DNA from: CAYWEM01 sp964457225
Lineage (GTDB): Bacteria > Acidobacteriota > Aminicenantia > UBA2199
Assembly (NCBI GenBank): GCA_964457225.1
Contig: CAYWEM010000002.1
Coordinates: 248,001-312,000 of the forward strand
Reading direction: 5' to 3'
Length of the DNA stretch: 64,000 nt
Below the pieces are notes generated by a model. It saw nothing but the letters and a program-made list of their open reading frames with translations. It searched no databases and was not told where the DNA came from. Position numbers and translations under genes: made by a program. Below are positions 1 through 9,233 of this stretch, in pieces (within the stretch, counting starts at the first letter, position 1; each line of letters starts with the position of its first letter).

Positions 1-1
1 G

Positions 2-1693
2 GAACTGGGACGACTGGGTATAAAGACCCTGATCGTCGATGATAAGCACATCCTGGGCGGCAAGCTGGTTTTGCAGACTCACAAATTTTTCGGCTCAGTG
101 GAAGATTCCCAGGCCGGCACCAGGGGCAATGAAATCGGCCGGCGGCTGAGCCGGGAAGTCGAGGCCTGCCCGTCCGTCTCCATCTGGTTGAACAGCACCG
201 TGCTCTACGTGTTTAAAGACCGCCGTATCGGGGTGTTGAGCGAAGACGGCTACCGGCTGGTCGAGGCGGCGGTCATCCTGAACACCGCCGGCGCCAGGGA
301 AAAGTTCCTGCGTTTTCCCGGCAACAACCTGGTCGGCATTTACGGAGCCGGAGCCTTCCAGACCCTGGTCAACCGCGACCTGGTCCGCACATCCAACCGC
401 CTGTTCATCGTCGGCGGCGGCAACGTCGGTCTCATTGCCGGTTACCATGCTCTGCAGGCCGGCATCACCGTGGTCGGCCTGGCTGAAGCCATGCCGGCCT
501 GCGGCGGCTACAAGGTGCACGCCGACAAGCTCCAACGGCTGGGGGTTCCGATTTACACTTCGCACACGGTAACCGAAGCTCACGGCCGTGACCGCCTGGA
601 AGCGGTGACCATAGCCGAGATAGACCGGTGTTTCCAAGTCAAACCGGGGACGGAAAAAACCTTCGCCTGTGACACTCTGTTGATAGCCGTCGGCCTGGAT
701 TCAATCAACGAATTCACCAGGCAGGCTGAAACAGCCGGCTTGCCTGTTTTTTCCAGCGGCGATGCCGAGGAAATCGCCGAGGCTTCTTCAGCCATGTTCA
801 ACGGCCGCATCAGCGGCCTGAAAATCGCCTCCTTCCTGGGCCGCAGTGACCAGGATATACCTGAAGACTGGTACCGCAAGGCCGAAGCGCTCAAAGCCCA
901 TCCGGGAAAAGTCCATGACCAGGTTTTTCCGACCGCTGAAGAGGGCGTAATGCCGATCATTCACTGCCTGCAGGAAATACCATGTAATCCCTGCACCACG
1001 GTTTGCCCTACCGAGGCCATCAAGATCGCCGGCGACCCCCTGATGGACCTGCCCGAATTCAAGGGGCGCTGCCTGGGCTGTACCAAGTGCCTGACCATCT
1101 GCCCCGGCCTGGCCATCACCCTGGTCGATTACCGCCGTGATCCGGCCCGGCCCGAAGTGACAGTGGTCTACGAGATATCAAATCACCCCGTAAAAAAAGG
1201 TGACCAGCTGGAAGCAGTGGACATTGAAGGCCGCCTCCTGGAACGTGTTGAAGTCAGTGCCGTGCAGGAAGTCAAGGCCGGCCTCACCCAGCTGGTCCGC
1301 TTCAAGGCCGACCCGAAAATCGCCAAGCACATCGTTTCCTTCCGGATACAGACCGAGGCTGATACAGCCCCCCTGGAAAAAAACATCAAAACGGTCGAAA
1401 AAACAAATGAAAACTACATCTGCCTGTGTGAGCGGGTCACTGTCGAAGAGGTGCGCCGCCTGATCCGATCGGGGATCACCGATTTCAACCAGATCAAGGC
1501 CATCACCCGGGCCGGCATGGGTTCATGCGGGGCCAAAACCTGCGAAACCATGATCAGGAACCTTTTCCGCGAAGAAGGCATCCCCCTGGACAAAATAACC
1601 CCGAACACCAAGAGACCCTTGTTCGTCGAAGTGCCCCTGGGCGTTTTCGCCGGCATGGATCAAGGAGAACAGGATCATGGCAAAAAATCCTGA
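2..1693 (+). CDS. FAD/NAD(P)-dependent dehydrogenase alpha subunit with ferredoxin and BFD-type Fe-S domains (5' partial)
   Basis: The frame is open from base 2, so the start lies upstream of the window. The first visible residues (IKTLIVDDKHILGGKL) belong to an N-terminal FAD-binding fold. A second Rossmann motif (FIVGGGNVGL) is coded near 405-435. Two [4Fe-4S] motifs follow: CNPCTTVCP near 980-1010 and CLGCTKCLTICP near 1070-1105. The C-terminus has a BFD-like [2Fe-2S] motif (CLCE near 1420, then CGAKTC near 1525). This architecture is known from alpha subunits of heteromeric sarcosine, proline/hydroxyproline and opine dehydrogenases, which pass electrons from a partner flavoprotein. The stop overlaps the next gene, a DAO-type flavoprotein, by 17 bp, so the two probably form one complex. 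The substrate cannot be read from sequence. Confidence 0.85.
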   Translation, partial: ELGRLGIKTLIVDDKHILGGKLVLQTHKFFGSVEDSQAGTRGNEIGRRLSREVEACPSVSIWLNSTVLYVFKDRRIGVLSEDGYRLVEAAVILNTAGAREKFLRFPGNNLVGIYGAGAFQTLVNRDLVRTSNRLFIVGGGNVGLIAGYHALQAGITVVGLAEAMPACGGYKVHADKLQRLGVPIYTSHTVTEAHGRDRLEAVTIAEIDRCFQVKPGTEKTFACDTLLIAVGLDSINEFTRQAETAGLPVFSSGDAEEIAEASSAMFNGRISGLKIASFLGRSDQDIPEDWYRKAEALKAHPGKVHDQVFPTAEEGVMPIIHCLQEIPCNPCTTVCPTEAIKIAGDPLMDLPEFKGRCLGCTKCLTICPGLAITLVDYRRDPARPEVTVVYEISNHPVKKGDQLEAVDIEGRLLERVEVSAVQEVKAGLTQLVRFKADPKIAKHIVSFRIQTEADTAPLEKNIKTVEKTNENYICLCERVTVEEVRRLIRSGITDFNQIKAITRAGMGSCGAKTCETMIRNLFREEGIPLDKITPNTKRPLFVEVPLGVFAGMDQGEQDHGKKS

Positions 1694-2831
1694 CGTCGTC
1701 ATCATCGGCGCCGGCTCGATCGGAGTACCGGCCGCCCTGGCCCTGGCCGAAAAGGGCATTGAAGTACTGGTTATCGACCGCCACGCCTCCCCCGGCCAGG
1801 AAAACAACAAGAAGGCCATAGGCGGCATCCGGGCCACGCATTCCGATTTCGGCAAAATCCGGGTTTGCCTGCGCAGTATTGAAATCTTTTCCCGCTGGCA
1901 GGAAAATCACGGCACCGACATCGGCTGGCTGACCCACGGTTACAGCTTCCCGGCCTACCGCCCGCAGGACGAGGCTATACTCAAGCGCCAGCTGGAAATC
2001 CAGCAGGCTTTCGGGTTGGATATCTCCTGGCTTTCTCCGCAGGAATACGCCGAACTCGTTCCCGGCATCAACCGGGAAAACCTGCTTGGTGCGACCTATT
2101 CACCGGGAGACGGCAGTGCATCCCCGCTGGAGGCCATCAATGCCTTCTACTTCAGGAGCCTGGAACTCGGAGCCCGTTATGCCTTTTCCGAGCAGGTCAC
2201 AGGCCTGGAAAGCGCCAACGGCCGGGTACAGGCGGTGCTGACGGACAAAGGCCGTCATGAATGCGGACTGGTGATAAACGCCGCGGGCAACGACGCCCGT
2301 CAACTGGGCCGTTACCTGGGATTGGACCTGCCGGTGGTTCCGGACAACCACGAGGGAGCCATCAGCGAACCGGTCAAGCCCTTTTTCAAGCCGATGATAG
2401 TGGACATGCGGCCTTCGGAGGATTCACTCAATTACTATTTCTACCAGAACCGTGAAGGCCAGGTGGTCTTCTGCATCACCCCGCATCCCCCGATGGTCGG
2501 AGTCGATGACGATTCCACTTCGCTTTTCCTGCCCCAGGTGGCCAGGCGCATGGTACGGCTCTATCCCAGGCTGGCTTCACTCAAGGTGCGCCGCACCTGG
2601 CGCGGTCAATACCCGATGACTCCGGACGGTTTTCCAATCGTCGGCCGGGCCGCCGCTGTCGACAACTGCATCAATGCCGTGGGCATGTGCGGCCAGGGAT
2701 TCATGCTTGGACCGGGCCTGGGCGAACTGCTGGCCCGCATGGTAAACGATGAACTGGGTCCGGAAGACCTGCGGGTACTGGAAAGTTTTTCCCCGGAAAG
2801 GGCTTTCCGGGGTTCGGAAGTATTCAAATAA
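1677..2831 (+). CDS. FAD-dependent amine/amino-acid dehydrogenase beta subunit (DAO family)
   Basis: A 384-residue flavoprotein with an N-terminal dinucleotide-binding motif GAGSIGVPAALALAEKG (about residues 10-26) and a C-terminal DAO-type segment ending in GMCGQGFMLGPGLGELLA. DAO-family subunits oxidise secondary amines such as sarcosine, proline, hydroxyproline or opines. The 17-bp overlap with the upstream alpha-type gene suggests translational coupling and a shared complex. Expected location is cytoplasmic or membrane-associated. The subfamily (proline, hydroxyproline, sarcosine or opine) is not resolved. A 10-bp perfect inverted repeat lies inside the last codons at 2791-2812. Confidence 0.85.
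   Translation: MAKNPDVVIIGAGSIGVPAALALAEKGIEVLVIDRHASPGQENNKKAIGGIRATHSDFGKIRVCLRSIEIFSRWQENHGTDIGWLTHGYSFPAYRPQDEAILKRQLEIQQAFGLDISWLSPQEYAELVPGINRENLLGATYSPGDGSASPLEAINAFYFRSLELGARYAFSEQVTGLESANGRVQAVLTDKGRHECGLVINAAGNDARQLGRYLGLDLPVVPDNHEGAISEPVKPFFKPMIVDMRPSEDSLNYYFYQNREGQVVFCITPHPPMVGVDDDSTSLFLPQVARRMVRLYPRLASLKVRRTWRGQYPMTPDGFPIVGRAAAVDNCINAVGMCGQGFMLGPGLGELLARMVNDELGPEDLRVLESFSPERAFRGSEVFK
2791..2812 (+). terminator. Perfect inverted repeat at the 3' end of the flavoprotein gene
   Basis: CCCCGGAAAG (2791-2800) and CTTTCCGGGG (2803-2812) are exact reverse complements with a two-base centre. The repeat lies inside the coding region about 20 bp before the stop, between convergent genes, and no T-run follows directly. 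It may help end transcription, but it could be coincidental coding sequence. Confidence 0.3.
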
Positions 2832-2855
2832 GGCTTTTGTCCGTCCCAGCCCCGT

Positions 2856-4823
2856 TCAGTAGAGGAAGAAATTCCTGATGAACAGGGGCAGCCAGACCTG
2901 CATTTCGCCCGGCCCGCGGTTACACCAGGCGTAATACGGAACCGCCGTTGCTTCAGCCCTTGTTTTCTGCAACGAGCGCCCATCAGGAGAAATTCCGAAA
3001 ACCGGCAATGTTCCCCGCAGGGCCAGCACCTGCTCCTGAAGCACGGCATGGTTCACCGGGCTGAATACCGCTTTCTCATCCATCAGCAGGCTGAAGGCCT
3101 TGCCGCCGTTGTCCTCGCCCTCAAAGCAGTAAACCAGCGGTCCGTACTGCAGGGCCAGGCGTCCCCGGTTTTCAGCGACTTCTTCCCGGGCTTTCACTTT
3201 CCTGGGCTTCAGGGGCATTTCCAGTTCCAACAGGTCACCGCGCTTCCAGGCTCGTTCAACAACTGCATAACCGTTTTCAACCTGGTAAGAGACCGAATCG
3301 CCGTTGATCTTGATCACGGTTTTTTCCGGTTTGGACTCATCGGCAAAGGTGTAGAGATCCCCCGGGACGGCCCGGTTGAGCGTCCAGCCCGGAATCCTGA
3401 GCCTGAGTTTGAAAACGGCTTGTTCTTTCGGCTCAATCCTGATGCTCACCCGACCCTGCCAGGGCAAGGCCGATTCCATGCTGAGATCCAGCTCGGTTTG
3501 CGCTATGGAAGTCTGCAGGGAACTGCCGATGTAGAGGTGGATCCAGAGCTCATCGGCGCTTCGACCGTAGATGTAACTGCCCAGGGAGGTTATCAGTCGG
3601 GAAATGTTAGAGGGACAGCAGGCGGTGCCGAACCACTCGCGGCGCTCGCGCCCTCCCCTGGAAGCCAGGGGATTGGCGTAGAAAAACTTTTTACCGTCCA
3701 GGGCCACCCCGGCCAGGGCGCCGTTGTAGAGACTGCGTTCCAGCACGTCGATGTACTTGCCGTCCCCGCTGAGCCAGTTCATGCGCTGGTTCCAGAAGAC
3801 CATGCCCACCGAGGCGCAGGTTTCACAATAGGCATCTTCATTCGGCAGATCGTAATCCCGGGAAAATCCTTCATTGCGGCCTGAGGAACCGATACCACCG
3901 GTCAGGTACAGGTTGCGGTGCACCACGTCTTCCCAGACGGCCCGCATGGCCGGCAGGTAGGATGAGTCGTTCTTCATGGCGGCTACATCAGCGATGCCGG
4001 TGTACATGTACATGGCCCTGACCGCGTGACCGGTGATCTTGGTCTGCTCCCTGACCGGCAGCTGGTCCTGGCAGTATTCGGGATGAGTGTTGTTTTCCCA
4101 TATCCGGCCCCGGCCAAGTCCGCGACCCCGCTGGTCGAGGAACCATTCGGCCAGTTCCAGGTAGTTTTCATTGCCGGTTTCCCGGAAAAGTTTCACCAGG
4201 GCCAGCTCGATTTCCTGGTGGCCCGGGACCCAGGGCCGGCCGGCCTGCCTGAACCCGGCATCGATGTGATCGGCGAAGCGGATGGCCGCATCCAGCAGTT
4301 TTCTTTTACCGGTGGCCCGATGGTAAGCCACCGCGGCCTCGATCAGGTGACCTGCGCAATAGGCTTCGTGTTTTTCCATGTCCGTCCAGCGCTCTTCCGG
4401 GTTGTTCAGGGTATAGTAGGTGAACAGGTAGCCGTCCGGTAACTGGGCGGCGACGATCTTGTCTATCCATTCATCGGCTTTTTTTTCCAGTTCCGGGTCG
4501 GGAAAAGAATGCAGTGCGTAGGCCATCGCTTCTATGGCCTTGTAAACGTCGCTGTCGTCGTAGTATATGCCCTCGTGCCTTTCCCCGGCGCCGCGGGCGA
4601 CTTTTTCAAAATTGCGGATCCTCGGAGTGACCGTTTCGGTCTGGTGAATACAGGCTGGAATGGCCTGACTGACCACCACTTCGATCTTCGGTCTCCAGAA
4701 GCGATCCGTTATCTTCACCTGGGAAAAATCAATGCCTTCCAGCTTTTTAAGACTCTGTCCCGAAGCGCACAGCCACCAGGCCGACAAGAACATCATCAAC
4801 ATCATGATCGATATTTTCTTCAT
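2856..4823 (-). CDS. Glycoside hydrolase family 127 (DUF1680), beta-L-arabinofuranosidase type, secreted
   Basis: 655 residues starting with a hydrophobic signal peptide (about 1-22, ending CASGQS). The body matches the GH127 alpha/alpha-barrel family, which removes beta-L-arabinofuranose using a zinc-bound cysteine nucleophile. The family residues are recognisable by spacing: candidate acid/base Glu318 (RNEGF), zinc ligands Glu334 and Cys336 (YCETC), and the Cys402-Cys403 pair (TACCPSN), one of which would be the nucleophile. Family members act on arabinose-containing plant glycans, so a role in polysaccharide or glycoprotein breakdown is likely. It follows pirin on the minus strand after a 77-bp gap with a hairpin. 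The exact substrate is uncertain. Confidence 0.88.
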   Translation of the reverse strand: MKKISIMMLMMFLSAWWLCASGQSLKKLEGIDFSQVKITDRFWRPKIEVVVSQAIPACIHQTETVTPRIRNFEKVARGAGERHEGIYYDDSDVYKAIEAMAYALHSFPDPELEKKADEWIDKIVAAQLPDGYLFTYYTLNNPEERWTDMEKHEAYCAGHLIEAAVAYHRATGKRKLLDAAIRFADHIDAGFRQAGRPWVPGHQEIELALVKLFRETGNENYLELAEWFLDQRGRGLGRGRIWENNTHPEYCQDQLPVREQTKITGHAVRAMYMYTGIADVAAMKNDSSYLPAMRAVWEDVVHRNLYLTGGIGSSGRNEGFSRDYDLPNEDAYCETCASVGMVFWNQRMNWLSGDGKYIDVLERSLYNGALAGVALDGKKFFYANPLASRGGRERREWFGTACCPSNISRLITSLGSYIYGRSADELWIHLYIGSSLQTSIAQTELDLSMESALPWQGRVSIRIEPKEQAVFKLRLRIPGWTLNRAVPGDLYTFADESKPEKTVIKINGDSVSYQVENGYAVVERAWKRGDLLELEMPLKPRKVKAREEVAENRGRLALQYGPLVYCFEGEDNGGKAFSLLMDEKAVFSPVNHAVLQEQVLALRGTLPVFGISPDGRSLQKTRAEATAVPYYAWCNRGPGEMQVWLPLFIRNFFLY

Positions 4824-4856
4824 GGATTCATCCCTCCCCTGGTTTCATATCAATCT

Positions 4857-4881
4857 CCGGGCCGAAGAAAAGCCGGCCCGG
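4857..4881 (-). terminator. GC-rich hairpin between pirin and the GH127 gene
   Basis: CCGGGCCG (4857-4864) and CGGCCCGG (4874-4881) are exact reverse complements around a 9-base loop, just after the pirin stop on the minus strand. No T-run follows in the direction of transcription. It could be a weak terminator or an mRNA-stabilising structure. Confidence 0.4.
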
Positions 4882-4900
4882 ACTGAAAAACAAAACGAGA

Positions 4901-5914
4901 TCATCTGAACTCCTCGCGGCCGCCAGGATACCTGGAGAACCTGCCCCGCTCCGCTCCGTGCACCTGGTCGAAGTTGGACCAGGGCCAACCCCCGAAACCG
5001 GTCAGGCGGTAATCCCGGAAAGCCTGCTGAATTTCCGCGGCGCTGTTCATCACGAATGGGCCGTGTTGAAACACCGGTTCGTTGATCGGCATTCCCTGCA
5101 GCAGCAGCATGAAGGCTTCGGCATCGCCGTTCACGACCAGGGCCTCCTGGTCGGCCAGAAGTTCCACGGCATGGTAACCGGGAATTGGTATTCCGGCCAC
5201 ACTCAGCTCAGCGCCACGGTAGAAATACAGGTTGCGATTGACTTCCGCGGATGCAGGCGGGATTTTCCAGCGGCCGTTTGCCTCGATTTTTATCAGCCAG
5301 ATGCCCACTTCATTGACCGGATCGGCGGCCCAGGAATCGGGCGCCGGGGCCGGAGCCTTTTTATCACCGATCATACCGGCTATTACGGTGACTTCGGTCA
5401 GCCTGCCCGAACTGTCCCGCTCCCGGTAAATGGGAATGTCTTCCGCCCAGAGCATTGAATAGTAAGGATCTGCGAATTTGCGCGCGGCCGGCAGGTTTAA
5501 CCATATCTGGAACAACTCCAGGGGATTGGCCTCCTTTTTCAGCAGGGGAAACATTTCGGCATGCTGCAGTCCTGATCCCGCGGTCATCCATTGGACGTCT
5601 CCGTTACCGTACCTGCCGGCCGCGCCGTGCGAATCCGAGTGGTCGACAAAGCCCTGCAAAACGACGGTCACGGTTTCAAAGCCGCGATGCGGGTGGGCCG
5701 GAAACCCCGGGATACGCTCACCGTGATACATGCGCCAGCCGTCTTTGATCGTGAAATCCTGGCCCAGGTTGCGGCCGGCCAAAGAAGCAGCCGGCCCCAG
5801 TTCAGCGTTGCCTCCCGGATATCGATCCAGGTGGTGGACACAGAATAAAAAAGGATCAGCGGTCACCCAGTTGAACCCCAGTGGTTTCAAGGAACTTACC
5901 AGGCGGTTGTACAC
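4901..5914 (-). CDS. Pirin family bicupin protein
   Basis: 337 residues. The N-terminal cupin carries the pirin metal site: His74 and His76 in HPHRGFET and His118/Glu120 in SGLQHAE, with spacing matching characterised pirins. The second cupin is the C-terminal part (HAVELLADQEALVVNGDAEAFML and following). Bacterial pirins are iron-binding proteins; some act as quercetinases, others interact with metabolic enzymes, so the role here cannot be fixed. The start is a GTG with a strong GGGAGGTG ribosome site five bases upstream. It lies 24 bp downstream of the membrane-protein gene on the same strand, so the two may be co-transcribed. Confidence 0.85.
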   Translation of the reverse strand: MYNRLVSSLKPLGFNWVTADPFLFCVHHLDRYPGGNAELGPAASLAGRNLGQDFTIKDGWRMYHGERIPGFPAHPHRGFETVTVVLQGFVDHSDSHGAAGRYGNGDVQWMTAGSGLQHAEMFPLLKKEANPLELFQIWLNLPAARKFADPYYSMLWAEDIPIYRERDSSGRLTEVTVIAGMIGDKKAPAPAPDSWAADPVNEVGIWLIKIEANGRWKIPPASAEVNRNLYFYRGAELSVAGIPIPGYHAVELLADQEALVVNGDAEAFMLLLQGMPINEPVFQHGPFVMNSAAEIQQAFRDYRLTGFGGWPWSNFDQVHGAERGRFSRYPGGREEFR

Positions 5915-5938
5915 GGTTCACCTCCCCCCGGACGGATT

Positions 5939-7048
5939 CTATCCGTCAGCCTTCAAGGTTCCAAAATCGTATTCAATGGCGCTTATCTCCAACTGCAGCC
6001 AGGTCCAGTCTCCTGCATCCAGTTTCCAGGCGGCGCTCATGCGGCTGGGCACCCTGATGCCTGAAAACTCGGTATATTCCTCCGCGGTCACGATCCACTC
6101 ATATCTTTCAGCGGCCGGGTCATTACCGAGGAAACGCAGAGCGCTGAAACTGCTGAAATCGCCCTGTTCGTTGAAATGAAAAATTCCACTGCCGCGGGTC
6201 CCCTTGTAATCCAGCTCGGCCATGGCTGACGAATCATCCAGCTCCTGCCAGCGGATATGGGAACTGAGGGCCGCCGACGGGTACCAGACTATTTCGCCCA
6301 GGTAGCGTTGCAGGGTGCCTTCATCCAGTTTTGCGCCCTGTTCAGCTATCACCTTGATCGCTGATAACAGCTTGACCAGCATTTCACCCCGGCCCGAGCT
6401 GAACTTGTCCCGGCCCTTGATGCCCAGCAGCGGCATCAGGTTCAGGTCGAGAGCCCAGACAAAGGCCGGAGGCTCGGTGCTGAAATAATGTTCGGCCTCT
6501 GCCCTGTACCAGTTCTTCTGTTCAGGTTTCATTTTCAGTCTGGCCCGCTGGCTGACCATACCGCTTTTTATGGGCGGACGGCCGATTATCCCGCAATTTG
6601 CCAGCCAGCGAGCAACCGGCGCCGGCAGGCTTTCCAGATCTCCGGATCTGATCGGCTTGCCGGGGGTCGTATCCACCGCGGCCAGCATGGCGCTTACCTC
6701 GCCGGCTATCATCCGCTCCATTCTCAGGTTCGAGAACGAGACGAACAATACCAGTAATACCACCAGGTTGGGCAGTAAGCCGAACCTGGCGTCAGACCAG
6801 GCCCCGATCAGCAGTATGGTCGATATAACCAGGCCGGGGAGGGCCAGTAAATGCCAGTTGCCGTTTTTCAACAGGTAAGCGATGGCGGCCCCACCGAACA
6901 GGATGAAGGCTGTCAGCCAAAACACGCCGGCGATCCTGGAAACATCGGCCTGGAGCTCCGGAATTCGCGCCAGGTTGAAGGCCTTTAAAAATCCCAGCAG
7001 GTGAATGGCGCTGTGAATCATCAGCATCAAAGCAAAGATCAATCTCAA
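5939..7048 (-). CDS. Membrane protein with N-terminal helices and soluble C-terminal domain (DUF6544/DUF6920-like)
   Basis: I chose the TTG at 7048 (369 residues). A GGGAGG ribosome site stands directly upstream, and the protein then opens on a hydrophobic helix (RLIFALMLMIHSAIHLLGFLKAFNLA). A longer frame to 7141 adds 31 charged residues with no ribosome site. About four hydrophobic segments fill the first ~130 residues. The soluble part contains SGDLESLPAPVARWLANCG, FVWALDLNLMPLLGIKGRDKF and WYPSAALSSHIRW. This pattern resembles a family of uncharacterised bacterial membrane proteins that I recall as DUF6544/DUF6920; the family name is from memory and unverified. Function unknown. Confidence 0.7.
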   Translation of the reverse strand: MRLIFALMLMIHSAIHLLGFLKAFNLARIPELQADVSRIAGVFWLTAFILFGGAAIAYLLKNGNWHLLALPGLVISTILLIGAWSDARFGLLPNLVVLLVLFVSFSNLRMERMIAGEVSAMLAAVDTTPGKPIRSGDLESLPAPVARWLANCGIIGRPPIKSGMVSQRARLKMKPEQKNWYRAEAEHYFSTEPPAFVWALDLNLMPLLGIKGRDKFSSGRGEMLVKLLSAIKVIAEQGAKLDEGTLQRYLGEIVWYPSAALSSHIRWQELDDSSAMAELDYKGTRGSGIFHFNEQGDFSSFSALRFLGNDPAAERYEWIVTAEEYTEFSGIRVPSRMSAAWKLDAGDWTWLQLEISAIEYDFGTLKADG

Positions 7049-7201
7049 GTTCGCCTCCCTGTCTTCAATTAAGAAATAAATACTTTCCAGGCGCTTTTTT
7101 GTCAAGGCCGCGGCCCGCTTCCGGAACAAACGGGGAACCAAACAGGCCCGCTTGACGTAAACCTTATCTTACGGCCGATCCAAGGCTGAAGGAGTGTTGA
7201 C

Positions 7202-9133
7202 ATGAAAAAAGACATCATTGTGCTGAGCGCCTTGTTCAGCCTGATTTTCCTGCTTGCCTCCCCGCAGCTGCCGGGCAGTCGGAATGCACTTATCGATGCG
7301 GAGCGTTCTTTCGCCGGTCATGAAATCGAAGCGGCCGCGGCATTGTTCGCCGAAGCGGCGGAAAAGTCCGAAAGCGCGGCCGACCGGGTCAAGGCGGCCG
7401 GACAGCTGGCCATGATTGAATGGCGCTTCCGAAACAGGCCCGAGCAGGCCCGCGCAATAATTGAACAGGCCCTGCGCCTGGAACTTGACCAGGCCGATCT
7501 TCTGCTCGAACTCAGCCGCCTTGAAACAGCAGGGGGTGACTTCGCTGAAGCCCGCAAAGCCGCATTCCGGGCCCTTCTTTTTGCATCCGATCCGGCGGTC
7601 TGGCGAAAGGCAAGGCTGGCCTGGGCCGAAACGGTTGTCGAGCAAGCCATGCTGGTTCGTCGCTCCGGTCAGCCGGAAACACCCGGCGGTCTATTGGAGG
7701 ATGCCGCCCTGATCCTTCGATCTCTGGCAGCTGATGAAACGGGCAGTCTGACGCATTCCAGGCTGACACTGCAATGTGCCCTGCTGAGAGGCGACGGGCC
7801 CGGAGCACTGGCCGGCTGGCGCTCGTATTTCCGGGTCAATCCAGGAGATCAGGCCTACCCCTTGCTCAGGGCGCCTCAGAAAGAACTCGAGGAGATTCTG
7901 CCGACCTGGCGGCGCGGCCATCCGAACAGCGCCCGCCTGGTAAATGCCTTGACTGCAAGCCGCATGTTTGCGGAAGCAGCCCTGGTTGTTCGTGACCCCC
8001 TGCTGGATCAGCAATTCAGGGACGGTTTTAAAGCCGAACTGGCCTATGCAGACCTGCTGTCAGGCCTGAGCCGTATCTGCGATGATTATTATCGCCGGAC
8101 TGCAATAGGAAAAACCTCTGAGGTTGACCTGCTGAGGCCTCTGATGACTGAAATCGCGTCGCACTGGCAGGTGCTGGAAATACCGGGTGAACCTCCCTCA
8201 GAGAAAGAACTGCGGGAAATAAGCCTGGAAGTAATCCCCGAAAACTTCATCAACGCGGTACGTCACCTTCAGGATCATTGGGGCTGTTACATCAACCTTG
8301 GTCACACCGCCGGCTATTTCGACCTGCACATGGGACACGTTGTTTCCGATGAAACCCGCCTGATCGAGCAATACGGACAATCCAGCCGGATCCGTTTCGT
8401 GCTCCTGGACTTAATGGTTTCAAACGGTTTCCAGTCATGGGCCTGGCTTTATCGTTCTCAGCACGGCGGCTGGGCCAACCCAAGAGGTATCTACCAGGTC
8501 AGGCCGGCTTATACCGACGGCCCGATCAGGGACTGGCGCCGTTTGAGCGACCCTGGGGAAAACGCATCCTGGAATGAAGAAATCCAGCGGCAAAGCCTGG
8601 AAGACCTGGAGAGAATAAAAGGACCTGAACCGGTTTACCTGCCCGGCCTGGCCGGAAGAATGCGCCGTGGTTCCCTGAACGAATTGTTGGCAGAGCTCAA
8701 AGCACAAGAACTGGACAAAGAACAACTGCGCACCCGCTTTCTGGCCGAACTTGAGCAAGCCACCCAGGATTCATCCATTTTCGCCCATGAAGGCCGGCAC
8801 GTTATCGACCAGGCCCTGGGAATCTCCGACGGCGCTGAGCTGGAATTCCGGGCCAAGCTATCTGAAATCGCCTTCGCCCGCTTGCCCGGTTTGGCCTTGG
8901 CCGGAGCGGTAATCACCCCCAGTCTGGGAAATGATACACCGCACGGCCGGGCCAACCAGCGTATACTGGAGGGATATCTTGATTGGATGGAGATAAACCG
9001 GGCTGAAATTGCCGGGCTTGATCCCGATTTACCGCTGCTGCCGCAACTGGACTTACTGAGTTCCGGGCAGTTGCGGACCGCGGCCAGGGAAATGGACCCC
9101 CTGGCAGCTTCTCATGTTGAGGATTTAGAATAA
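7202..9133 (+). CDS. Secreted TPR-containing protein with a HEGRH putative metallopeptidase motif
   Basis: 643 residues with a signal peptide (about 1-25) and helical repeats in the first half (FAGHEIEAAAALFAEAA, PEQARAIIEQALRLE, GDFAEARKAAFRALLFA) that read as tetratricopeptide-like units. The C-terminal third contains His529-Glu-Gly-Arg-His533, an HExxH zinc motif, followed by acidic residues at 546-555 (AELEFRAKLSE) that could supply a third ligand. I do not recognise the family. The start has a GGAG ribosome site. The next gene, 100 bp downstream, is also a secreted HExxH protein, so the pair may share a peptide-degrading or envelope role. Activity is inferred from the motif alone. Confidence 0.7.
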   Translation: MKKDIIVLSALFSLIFLLASPQLPGSRNALIDAERSFAGHEIEAAAALFAEAAEKSESAADRVKAAGQLAMIEWRFRNRPEQARAIIEQALRLELDQADLLLELSRLETAGGDFAEARKAAFRALLFASDPAVWRKARLAWAETVVEQAMLVRRSGQPETPGGLLEDAALILRSLAADETGSLTHSRLTLQCALLRGDGPGALAGWRSYFRVNPGDQAYPLLRAPQKELEEILPTWRRGHPNSARLVNALTASRMFAEAALVVRDPLLDQQFRDGFKAELAYADLLSGLSRICDDYYRRTAIGKTSEVDLLRPLMTEIASHWQVLEIPGEPPSEKELREISLEVIPENFINAVRHLQDHWGCYINLGHTAGYFDLHMGHVVSDETRLIEQYGQSSRIRFVLLDLMVSNGFQSWAWLYRSQHGGWANPRGIYQVRPAYTDGPIRDWRRLSDPGENASWNEEIQRQSLEDLERIKGPEPVYLPGLAGRMRRGSLNELLAELKAQELDKEQLRTRFLAELEQATQDSSIFAHEGRHVIDQALGISDGAELEFRAKLSEIAFARLPGLALAGAVITPSLGNDTPHGRANQRILEGYLDWMEINRAEIAGLDPDLPLLPQLDLLSSGQLRTAAREMDPLAASHVEDLE

Positions 9134-9177
9134 TCCCACTTCTGCATCCAGGATAAGTTAAGGTTTTATAAACCCGA

Positions 9178-9206
9178 TTGCCTAAGCTTCCCGGATTTGA
9201 TAGACT
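9178..9206 (+). promoter_or_regulatory. Candidate sigma-70 promoter for the HEFGH peptidase gene
   Basis: TTGCCT at 9178-9183, 17-bp spacer, TAGACT at 9201-9206. The -10 match is moderate. It is followed by an AGGAGGA ribosome site and the ATG at 9234. Confidence 0.4.
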
Positions 9207-9233
9207 GGAACTGATGATCCTTCAGGAGGAAAA

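Noticed and set aside
3048..3884. 278-codon plus-strand frame inside the GH127 gene
   Set aside because: The opposite strand encodes a complete GH127 protein with all catalytic residues. The plus frame has no family features or ribosome site.
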